From Hyperoplus lanceolatus (lineage: Eukaryota > Chordata > Actinopteri > Uranoscopiformes > Ammodytidae), in assembly GCA_026929865.2 (NCBI GenBank), contig CM049414.1, forward strand, positions 21,031,001-21,095,000: 64,000 nt of DNA, read 5' to 3'. A program made the position numbers and the translations under genes. Position 1 is the stretch's first letter; each line of letters starts with the position of its first letter. Of the stretch, positions 46,801 through 58,000 are shown one piece after another. Below the pieces are notes generated by a model, which was not told where the DNA came from, searched no databases, and worked only from the letters and a program-made list of their open reading frames with translations.

Positions 46801-47739
46801 CTGCAGAGTCTTGCTTTAAGAATTTTCCTCAGAAGCTGTTGTCATCTGTGTCATAAAAAACATGATGCACTTAATGCGTCAAAGTGTTGACTGAGAACAG
46901 CTATTTCCTTGATATGATACAATCAAAAGGACTGGAATTTTTGCAGACAGGTTTTATCCATGTTCTCTTCAATTACGACTCAAGCACAGAGCTTTGTTGG
47001 ACACTTTTCATTTCATTTTAGAATATGCCCCACTTTAAACATAAATAATAAAGCTATTGGTACATGTTGTTACGCGTCTCTTTTGTTTACTTGCCTTTTT
47101 TTTTTTTTTTTTATGGACCGCAACCATTTGAAAATGAAACAACCACTGTTTGAGGCTTGGCGATATAAAAAGCCTTTGGAAAGCTTTCATATTAAAAAGA
47201 GGAATGTACAATCAACAATACAATTCAGAAATCAACCACACCCACTACTTTTCCAGTAAATGAAAATTTGGACAGCTAGCTAATTAAAGATTCAACATCA
47301 TGTCAATGGGCTTAGTTAGGAAATAAAACCAAGCATTTTACTTTGGGACCATATGATGCATAAAGAGACAGTATTACAAAGGAGCTTAGTTACTTTTCAC
47401 TCATTCATTACCTGAGTATTAAGCATCAGTCAGTGCTGTACAAGTGCTAGATTTACAGTTGCTGCTCGATGGAAATCCTAAATGGAAATAATTACAAGCC
47501 TTCATTAGCCTACATCTTCACTCCTCTGTTGTGTGTGTGTCAAACATTCATTTTGTGATTATACATTCAACCATACACAACAGATTATAATTCATGGAGA
47601 TGTGACATCCTGTTACAATATGCCTCCAGGCAACTCTGTCCATATGTCAGCATCATTATTTTGTCCCAACAGCTACCAGTCAGGTCACACCTTTTGGTTA
47701 TGCTAATAATATCCTCTGCAGAAACACAACATTGTTTCG

Positions 47740-47741
<2 letters not shown>

Positions 47742-47790
<49 letters not shown>

Positions 47791-47806
47791 CGCACACGCA
47801 CACACG
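47742..47806. repeat. (CA)n microsatellite
   Basis: About 32 CA units ending with CGCA interruptions. No gene is nearby. Confidence 0.9.
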
Positions 47807-47809
47807 CGA

Positions 47810-49100
47810 TAAGGAAAGATGTCTAGGACATTATCACACAGGTAGTCAAGTGGTTTATTGAACGATATGGCTTACAGGCATGTATACAATGAAGCAGGTG
47901 TGGAGTGCTCCTCATTGGCAGGTTAACAAAAGACTATCATGAGTTACATATGGTACTAAAACAACCAACCAAACACACACAAGGAGCCGACAAAGAACAG
48001 AGGAAGTGGGCTGGCATATTTAGTGCGTAGCTGATGAGGGAAGGGAACGCAGGTGAGCAGGAGAATGAGGAAGTCTGGGGGAATACTCAGAGGACATCTG
48101 GCGGACGGCTTGAGAATTGCAGATCTGGAGAGCTGAGAAAACAGGGCTTGGTAGCAGGCTTAGAGTGTGTTCAGGAAGTACGGACTTGATTGATTATCGG
48201 TTATAATAACAGTCAGGTTTTTTTGTTCTTTTTAAACATTTTCACAAGTTAAAAATTGCTTACAATCCAAAATACGCTGTTTTTACCATGGACTGTATAT
48301 AAAATAGTTTTTTTTCATTAACTTTCAGTATCTTCATTCCAAGAGCTTCTAGTCCAACAACACTCCATTAAGACAAGGCGGTTTGAGTTCAACTTTGAAA
48401 AACAAAATAATAATAACATATCTTTGTTTAGCTGCATATTTTATCCTTATATTACAAAAGAAAAGGCCTTTGGGAGGAGGACCCCCTGCACATGTAAAGC
48501 TATATCAGATATGGTTACAATGCTCATCCTGGACATGCATGATGAGCATACAGTTGAAGTTAGAGCTGATGTAATGTAAATAATTGCTCTTACATTTCAT
48601 GTAACATTTCATTTTTTTTTTCATTTAACTTTTATTTATCCTCGAGAGACCAATTGAGGGGTGACCCTCATTTTCAATGACGTCGAGTTCAAAACAAATT
48701 CAAAACAATACATACAAAATATTCAATGCAAATACATCAAATACACAACAAGTGAAGAGAAGAGAAAAAAAAAACAATTGAAACATTTACAAAGTGGTGA
48801 AGAGTGGCAGCAATTAAAACATGAAAGGAAGAAGTGGCGGGGTGTGACACCAAACACTCCCAAACTGAGAAACACAGTATTATGGAGTTTTATGGAGCTG
48901 ATAAGCTTAATCAACTTTGTGTTGAACACAACATAATGTCTCCAGCAATTGGCTGTTGCAGAAAATGAGGCATAAATAGGCTGTAATTCATTTGGCAATA
49001 AACATTCAAATTACACCAACCCATGTCACATTAGAATTCACAATTAGCCTGCTATAAAGTGTTCATTCTAAGTTCTTTCTAAGTGAAATAAGTGAGATTG
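47810..49100. other. Intergenic DNA
   Basis: An A/T-rich stretch; tttatttatcctcgagagac near 48628 resembles the start of common fish repeats (compare tttatttatacaggtatatc at 43271). No exon is supported. Confidence 0.35.
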
Positions 49101-49106
49101 CAACCT

Positions 49107-50046
49107 TAAAGCCACTACGAGTAACATGGCACGTTGGCGTCCCCTTTGGACAAAAGCGGTAGTATTTTTACGACGCCCGCTGTCGCAAAGCTGTTTTCTA
49201 GCTCGTGCCAGGCGCGTGAGTGTGAACTGAGAAGGGAGCAATATAGTGCATGTCCGTGTGTTGAAAGTGTGAGGACTCTTTTCGGCTCTGTGAGAGTGGT
49301 TTTGACACTGCATGAACTAATGCCAGTCACTGTCACACGCACCTGATTGCAATGAGTTGATGCAGCAGTGTCACCTAACTACTCTCTCTCACGGAGCTGA
49401 AAGATTACGTGTCCGACTCCTCACAGAAAGCGAAGGAACGATAGACGGCAGTTAGTATGGATCACGATGAGGTAATGTGTTTATGTTGTTGTAAATAATT
49501 ACTATTTCAGATAATGGTTATCTGATGATGGTGAAGCAAAGCAAACTTTGTGTTAGTACCAACCGCTCATTCATTTAGGAGTAAACACTGCAGTCTAGTT
49601 TCGCTCTCGTGAAATTGTATACACGTTGCTTGGCAACGCCCTCGTCCCCCCCGTAGCCTATATCACTCTCCCTTTTAGCTTTTCTTCATTGCATTTTCTT
49701 TTTCTTTGATGGTTCAGCCCCGTTATCAGTCATTATGACGACAAATATCTGTATCAAACAAGGCTCCCGCTCCCCTTCCCTCACCTGGAGGGATAGGCTT
49801 CTCAATTCACGTTGCTGCGCCACACTGAAATCTGCGACCAATACGGATATGTGACCATAGAGCTTGCACGAGCGAACCGAAAATCGGACTGGGTGTGCGA
49901 CCAGACCAAAAGCAGTAATAAAAACTATTTAAAAACGTCTTTCTTTGCACTGATGGTCTCGTTTGCTGTTAAAGGTAATTTATGATTATAAGAGGAAAAA
50001 TGAGGCTGTTTAAAAGATATTTAAATGTTACTCGTAGCCGCTTTAA
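49107..50046. mobile_element. Non-autonomous transposon with CpG-rich interior
   Basis: The left cttaaagccactacgagtaa is mirrored by the right ttactcgtagccgctttaaa. The left interior (49130-49480) is GC/CpG-rich, unlike its surroundings, and contains ATGGATCACGATGAG|gtaatg at 49458, like a first coding exon with donor. Text near the right end (gcactgatggtctcgtttgc) resembles gene C intron text (ccactgatgttctcgtttac, 54170), so the family also occurs there. Confidence 0.6.
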
Positions 50047-50299
50047 AGTGTGGTAACTGGAGTACAATCTGGAGGCGAGACACTGCAGGGGAATAGGGTA
50101 ACATTTTTAACTAAAAGATATCAGGAAACTCCAGTTGATTGCTTACATTAAAAAAAAAAAAAAATAAAAATTGTATTTTTGTTTCCGGAAATCTTTGAAT
50201 ACTTGTGCAAATGTGGCAATATGGCATATCTTTAAAAAACAAAAATCTAGATGTTGGAGTTTAAATTTTTATTAAATTTTTTCAATATATTAAAAGACA

Positions 50300-50512
50300 T
50301 ATTTTGGACCAAGACCAAAGATTCGCATTGCAACGGCTTGCAACTCCTTGCGACGAGACGGTTGAGACGCTCTAAAACTGGACCTTGCGATTTGACATGT
50401 TGAATCTTCTGCGACGCCTTGCAACGGCTTGCAACGCGCTGTTCACATCTAAAACCGTCTCGTCGCAAGCAGTTGCAAGGCGAATCTTTGGTCTGAACTG
50501 GGCTTAAGAATG
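50300..50512. mobile_element. Foldback MITE
   Basis: accaaagattcgcattgcaa on the left and ttgcaaggcgaatctttggt on the right are inverted; cgacgagacggtt and its complement are further in. No coding capacity. Confidence 0.7.
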
Positions 50513-51097
50513 ATAATGGAAAGTTTAGTTGATGTAAGTGCATAAGTAGTTGAGATTGAGACACAAACAGAATGTTTAGTCAAATAAACACCTAAAAGTT
50601 AATTAATTACTTTTTATTCATACTTATATGAAAGAATAAAAATAGACAAAGTCAAAAATGTATCAGTGCTTGAAAAAGAATATGCTTATGCCTGAAATGT
50701 CTCACTTTATATCCTCAGGTAGTACAATGCCATTGCAAGCAAAGCAAAAATCAAATATTATAAACTAGTCAGTACTAGAGTGTTCATAAAAAGATATAAC
50801 GTATCATTACTCAAACACAGACACTGACTCCCGGGTTATGACTTACAAGACATTTGTTTGTCAACTTGCAGCAAGAGGCAACTGTTTCAAAAATACCAAT
50901 TCAGTTCCATTCACAATATTGTGTTACTGAACATTACATCTCATTATAGGAATTGTACTAGTAACATCACCATGCAAACATCATGTAAAGCTGTTTATTT
51001 GTTATACCATTTGTTACACCAGCGTTTACTATATCATCTCAGTGAACATTGTCCTTTTAGAATCAGTAATTTTATTTTAGCAGATTGATACTTCGAT

Positions 51098-52021
51098 TTA
51101 TATATTGGAAAATGACTCTGATGTACCATTGCTGCTTGAGTTTGCAGCACCTGACAAATGGTAGACATCTGAAAGAAAATAATAATAATAATTGAAATCT
51201 AATTAATATAATTGTATGTAAAGCTGCTGAATTTTAAAACAACTTACGTCTTCTCCCAAGCAAGTCGATTTATCAAGTTTAGTCCACCACTTGTGCTCTA
51301 TGGTAGAACTGTGTGAAATTAAGTTATTTTAGGAACAGCTTTACCATATTTTCTTTGATATTTAAATGTAATAATTCTGTCAAGTTTTAAGATGTAAAAT
51401 TATTTTGGGATACTGAGAAATAATCACTTACTATTACAGGATAAGAGCCTGTGCTTGGTGTGAATAATCTCCTTGCAAGGATAGAACGGACCTGCAGGGA
51501 TAATGAAATTCATGTTATTTTCAAATCAAAAAAACATTTGTGCTAGTAGTCAACTACAGTGCAATTAGTAAACTAGTATGCAAGAGTAGCACTTTGAAAA
51601 CAGTTTGACATTTTAGGATTTTAGGATTATTCGCTTCTTTTTTTTTTACCAAGAATTGCATGAGAAGTTTGATACTCTCATACATGTGCATTAAATACTG
51701 TATCTATCCAAAGGCAGCTATCCAGAAAAGTTACTTATTGACTTATTGTATATACTTTATATTTGACATATATATTTTTATACTCTGAAACAGTATGCAA
51801 TTACTTTAACCTGAGAAAAATGTTAAATGCAGGAATACTTTTTACATTGTGGTACTGCTACCTTTATTTAAATAAAGGTTCTGAATACTAACCGTCAGAA
51901 TGCAATTTTCTCATCGAACTCAAAGCAAATAATAGTTTTTTCCTAACATGTCAAACATGTTTTACTTGAGTCAACATACCTTTGAATCAATTAGTGTCCC
52001 AAACATTAAAATGAAGAAACC
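51098..52021 (-). CDS. Gene C: TM7 end and cytoplasmic tail exons
   Basis: Exon 52021-51980 (GFFILMFGTLIDSK) and 51491-51432 (VRSILARRLFTPSTG) are clean. Exon 51297-51248 (50 nt, STSGGLNLINRLAW) ends in phase 2, but the last exon 51168-51098 keeps its conserved reading (VYHLSGAANSSSNGTSES, TAA 51100-51098) only if entered from phase 1. Either one base was inserted in the 50-nt exon or splicing differs from my model. AATAAA on the minus strand lies at 51076-51071. Confidence 0.6.
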
Positions 52022-55000
52022 CTGAGGGGGAAAAACAGATGAGATGGCATGGTCTTTATCATCGGAAGGAAAGAACAAGTTTAATTTCACAACGATATTG
52101 CCTTGTACGCGCTAAATTAAAACCTTGTATTTAAAAAAATGCAAATACCTGTAATGAATTGAAGAATGCAAAGGCAATGTGGATTCCTTTATTTGTTGAG
52201 GATATCATGGTTCCGACTCCCAAAGACCAAGTCAGTCCAAATAAAGGAGTCAAAATGGCAATGCACCGTAAAATAACCAACAGCGTATGCTTTTCGTCTG
52301 CTTGGGCGCTGTCTCCCATACCTCTTCTCAGTATTTTGAACAGGACCACAATTGTAATTAAAATGTTGATCATAACTATGGACAGGGCAGGTATCACCAT
52401 GGCCAGCAGGGCCTTTGTCTCTGTCCAGTTCAGCCAACAAGCGTCGTTTATCCTAATGTATCCGTTTCCTCCTGCTGTTACAGCAACAGTGATGACGGCT
52501 ATAATCAGAGGGCATCCGTAGCCTAAGCAGAAGCCAATGGCCAACATGGCTGACTTTGACATGGTGGAAAAGATCATGACTATCCGGTAAAAGACCAGAA
52601 GGCCTGACACGAGCATCCAGAAGAACATAGCAAGGTAGAAAAAGTGCATGAAAAATGTTGCTGTGCTGCAGGGCCCAATGGGAACTTTAGTGTCCTGCCC
52701 TGGGTTTTCAAGTGGGTTCCTAGCAAAAGAGGCACCAATGATGAAACAGATGTCCGCGATCAACAGAGACAGGGCAGTGTTGATGATGGAAACCTGACGC
52801 ATGTAAGCAGTGCTATTCCTGGTAATGGCTTTCCAAACGTATCCTTCAATAATTAGACATATGACTAAACATGCCATGGATATCCCAACTCCAACGTAAG
52901 TGATTATATCCAATGCCTCTCTCAGTTTTGGAGGGGTGTCCGTTGCCATCAGAATTGAGAAGGAGGTGAGATGGTTGCATCTGCAGGTCACTGTGTCGTT
53001 TATGTCGGAAACAAACGTGCACCCCTCTTCATCCCAGGCACCCAGTTCATCAAAGAGGGTGAAGTTCCAGAAGACGCACTGTGGGTTTAGTGACAGGGAA
53101 TTGTTAAGCTTGCCATAGCTTAGAGTGACATTCTGAATCGTATCATTTATTTTGACGAGAACCACAGCGGCATTGATGGCATAATCACTGCTTGCATTGA
53201 AGAGGCTGGCATTCCTTGATGGCATGACATTGTTGAAACTTGAAAGGGCGATGGTGGTGATTAAGTAGCTACTGTTGGTGTTCGAAATGTCTATGACGAT
53301 GCTGGAGTTCAGATCTGCCTTGAAGGAGTTGTAAAACGTGGTTCTGGTTAGCAGGATCCGTGGTGTTCTGATGGAGAACTCCCCGATCAAACCTTCAGAC
53401 AGTGTCTCCAGCGAACCCAGCAGATCTGAGCTTACGTTACGGGTTTCATTTGCATTTAGAAATGCCCAGGACTGTCTCGAATCATCACCCATGATGGCAT
53501 CAACTGTGAGGAGTACATTCTGCAGATGGAGAAGGATATAAATATAAAACACAAGCTCATCAGAAATTCAAAAAGTACATCTGTTTTCATAATGCACATA
53601 TCGTTTGCTAAGAGGCCACAGAGGGGAATGTTTAACCTACCTTCATGACAGACTGACTGACATTGGTAGAAACATTTGTAATGGAGGTGAGGATGTCAAC
53701 GATAGCTGATATGGTTGCAGATGAATTTGCAATCTCTTCTTTGTCTTTCTGGACAGCGATGGCTAGCTTTTCCGTGAATTCTTTCACTTCGTCTTCATCC
53801 AAATCCTGAAAGAATGAAACAATAAACAAGTTTCTTTTAGCATTAGATTGAAAACTACTGTACCCATGACAAATGCAGCAATGCTGTTCCCTAGAAACTG
53901 TTGTAGACAACAGCCAATAACTTCTAAGCCACAATAGTGCAGGGCAGGATTGAATAATTGGCTGGTATTAAAAATGTCCTGATTCTCTTTTACACCATCT
54001 AAATCTACGTCCTTTAATATTGTGTATCTGTCATTACTAATTCAAATCCAAATGTTCAGAAAACATCGGGGGTTCTGATCTGCCTGTTATAAATGGATGT
54101 ATCTAAGTTTGCGGGTGATCGGGCTGTGCAAAGGCATTAATGACAACTATATAAACATAGCATTCTTTCCACTGATGTTCTCGTTTACTGCTACAAGTCA
54201 TTTATGGTCAGCAGAGGAAGAATTATGTCTAATTGTCGTAAACATTTAGAAAAAAAATGTATATGTTCCTTGTAGGAGGATTAAATATTGATCTAATATA
54301 TATCGGACTAACAGTAACAATAACAGATGTAGCAACTTGATCTCACCCACCTAATTTCACTAGCCTCGTCATGTAAAAGCTGGAAGTCCTGGTTCAAAAC
54401 TTTCAGAGTTGATAAGCTACGATTATTGAAATTATATAAATAAAACTTAAAATAGGATCAGCGAATCTGAGTATATTGCCAGCCCGTGTCAAAGTCAGAG
54501 TGACTTACTGGTGTGCCCAGATAACTTTTCAAATGAACCAACTCTTAATTTCACAGTTTTGGTGACATAGTATACCTGACTTGGTGTCAATGACTCATCT
54601 TTGCCTATACGGAATTTTGTATGTTTCAGAGATTTTTAAAAGGCATGATTTGTTATCCTCAGTAGATCACCTACCTGTGATACGATTAATAATTTCTTTA
54701 TTCGTGTTATGATACAGGTATCCTCAATAAGTTTCCAATCTCCTGTATCCTGACACTGCGCAGTCCTGTTCCCCGATTGACCTTCATTGCATCCTTTACT
54801 TGATATGTCTCCTTCTTTTCCAGTCCCATACTGCTCATCATCACATAGAAAATCTTAACAGTTCAATATAATCAATTAGTTTCACACAAAAATATATAGC
54901 AAAAGACAGCATAGGAGCATTCTAGTCACTTTACAAATGTTGCTCTTACGCCACGGAAAATGGTCATTATTGTTGTCATTTGATAATCCTCCCCTTGTCA

Positions 55001-58000
55001 AATGAAGGATTTTAAACAAACTTATTTTGGCTTAGGTATGGCTTAATAAGTCCTGAAAAAATGTATAGCTCCCTTTGGAGTCTATTTAGAAAAGCAACTG
55101 ACATGTTCCTTGACCAAATGTGGTGCCATGTTTGAAATTGAGATTTTGACCACCGGTTCGATTGGCTACAAATGGCAAAACTGGAACATGTGGTGTTTTA
55201 AAGTAACTTAAAATGTCCTTAACGTTAAGAGAATTTATAATTGTTAACCCTTAACCAACTTTAAACAATTAACCTTCATTTGAACAACAAATATATAATT
55301 GTAAAAAATAGTTTTAAGCTCTTACTTGTTGGTGTTCCAGTTTCTGTAGAGATGGGAAGAGAATCCTGAAAGAATGAAACAATAAACAAGTTTCTTTTAG
55401 CATTAGATTGAAAACTACTTTACCCATGACAAATGCAGCAATGCTGTTCCCTAGAAACTGTTGTAGACAACAGCCAATAACTTCTAAGCCACAATAGTGC
55501 AGGGCAGGATTGAATAATTGGCTGGTATTAAACATTTCCTGATTCTCTTTTACACCATCTAAACCTATTTCCTTTAATATTGTGTATCTGTCATTACTAA
55601 TTCACATCGAAATGTTCAGAAAACATCAGGGGTTCTGATCTGCCTGTTATAAATGGATGTATCTAAGTTTGCGGGTGATCGGGCTGTGCAAAGGCATTAA
55701 TGACAACTATATAAACATAGCATTCTTTCCACTGATGTTCTCGTTTACTGCTACAAGTCATTTATGGTCAGCAGAGGAAGAATTATGTCTAATTGTCGTA
55801 AACATTTAGAAAAAAAATGTATATGTTCCTTGTAGGAGGATTAAATATTGATCTAATATATATCGGACTAACAGTAACAATAACAGATGTAACAACTTGA
55901 TCTCACCCACCTAATTTCACTAGCCTCGTCATGTAAAAGCTGGAAGTCCTGGTTCAAAACTTTCAGAGGTGATAAGCTACGATTATTGAAATTATATAAA
56001 TACAACTTAAAATAGGATCAGCGAATCTGAGTATATTGCCAGCCCGTGTCAAAGTCAGAGTGACTTACTGGTGTGCCCAGATAACTTTTCAAATTAACCA
56101 ACTCTTAATTTCACAGTTTTGGTGACATAGTATACCTGACTTGGTGTCAATGACTCATCTTTGCCTATACGGAATTTTGTATGTTTCAGAGATTTTTAAA
56201 AGGCATGATTTGTTATCCTCAGTAGATCACCTACCTGTGATACGATTAATAATTTCTTTATTCGTGTTATGATACAGGTATTCTCAATAAGTTTCCAATC
56301 TCCTGTATCCTGACACTGCGCAGTCCTCTTCCCCGATTGACCTTCATTGCATCCTTTACTTGATATGTCTCCTTCTTTTCCAGTCCCATACTGCTCATCA
56401 TCACATAGAAAATCTTAACAGTTCAATATAATCAATTAGTTTCACACAAAAATATATAGCAAAAGACAGCATAGGAGCATTCTAGTCACTTTACAAATGT
56501 TGCTCTTACGCCACGGAAAATGGTCATTATTGTTGTCATTTGATAATCCTCCTCTTGTCAAATGAAGGATTTTAAACAAACTTATTTTGGCTTAGGTATG
56601 GCTTAATAAGTCCTGAAAAAATGTATAGCTCCCTTTGGAGTCTATTTAGAAAAGCAACTGACATGTTCCTTGACCAAATGTGGTGCCATGTTTGAAATTG
56701 AGATTTTGACCACCGGTTCGATTGGCTACAAATGGCAAAACTGGAACATGTGGTGTTTTAAAGTAACTTAAAATGTCCTTAACGTTAAGAGAATTTATAA
56801 TTGTTAACCCTTAACCAACTTTAAACAATTAACCTTCATTTGAACAACAAATATATAATTGTAAAAAATAGTTTTAAGCTCTTACTTGTTGGTGTTCTAG
56901 TTTCTGTAGAGATGGGAAGAGAATCCTGAAAGAATGAAACAATAAACAAGTTTCTTTTAGCATTAGATTGAAAACTACTTTACCCATGACAAATGCAGCA
57001 ATGCTGTTCCCTAGACACTGTTGTAGACAACAGCCAATAACTTCTAAGCCACAATAGTGCAGGGCAGGATTGAATAATTGGCTGGTATTAAACATTTCCT
57101 GATTCTCTTTTACACCATCTAAACCTATTTCCTTTAATATTGTGTATCTGTCATTACTAATTCAAATCCAAATGTTCAGAAAACATCAGGGGTTCTGATC
57201 TGCCTGTTATAAATGGATGTATCTAAGTTTGCGGGTGATCGGGCTGTGCAAAGGCATTAATGACAACTATATAAACATAGCATTCTTTCCACTGATGTTC
57301 TCGTTTACTGCTACAAGTCATTTATGGTCAGCAGCGGAAGAATTATGTCTAAACATTTAGAATTTTTTTTTTATATATTCCTTGTAGGAGGATTAAATAT
57401 TGATCTAATATATATATCGGACTAACAGTAACGTGACGCATGTAAGCAGTACTATTACTGGTAATGGCTTTCCAAACGTATCCTTCAATAATTAGGCATA
57501 TGACTAAACATGCAATGGATATCCCAACTCCAACGGAAGTGATTATATCCAATGCCTCTCTCAGTTTTGGAGGGGTGTCCGTTGCCATCAGAATTGAGAA
57601 GGAGGTGAGATGGTTGCATCTGCAGGTCACTGTGTCGTTTATGTCGGAAACAAACATGCACCCCTCTTCATCCCAGGCACCCAGTTCATTAAAGAGGGTG
57701 AAGTTCCAGAAGACGCACTGTGGGTTTAGTGACAGGGAATTGTTAAGCTTGCCATAGCTTAGAGTGACATTCTGAAATGTATCATTTATTTTGACGAGAA
57801 CCACAGCGGCATTGATGGCATAATCACTAGTTGCATTGAAGAGGCTGGCATTCCTTGATGGCATGACATTGTTGAAACTTGAAAGGGCGATGGTGGTGAT
57901 TAAGTAGCTACTGTTGGTGTTCGAAATGTCTATGACGATGCTGGAGTTCAGATCTGCCTTGAAGGAGTTGTAAAACGTGGTTCTGGTTAGCAGGATCCGT

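Larger units (their letters stand above)
53802..56921. repeat. Two 1560-bp tandem units inside gene C
   Basis: Units 53802-55361 and 55362-56921 are nearly identical, with a third partial unit 56922-57432 and a related start at 58441. Each full unit contains intron DNA, an HRM-like exon, a remnant of the 3' end of an Ig exon (54950 and 56510, cut after gataatcctcc) and a linker exon. The remnant is joined to DNA matching 61501 onward, so the unit was born with a deletion of about 1.9 kb. Confidence 0.9.
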
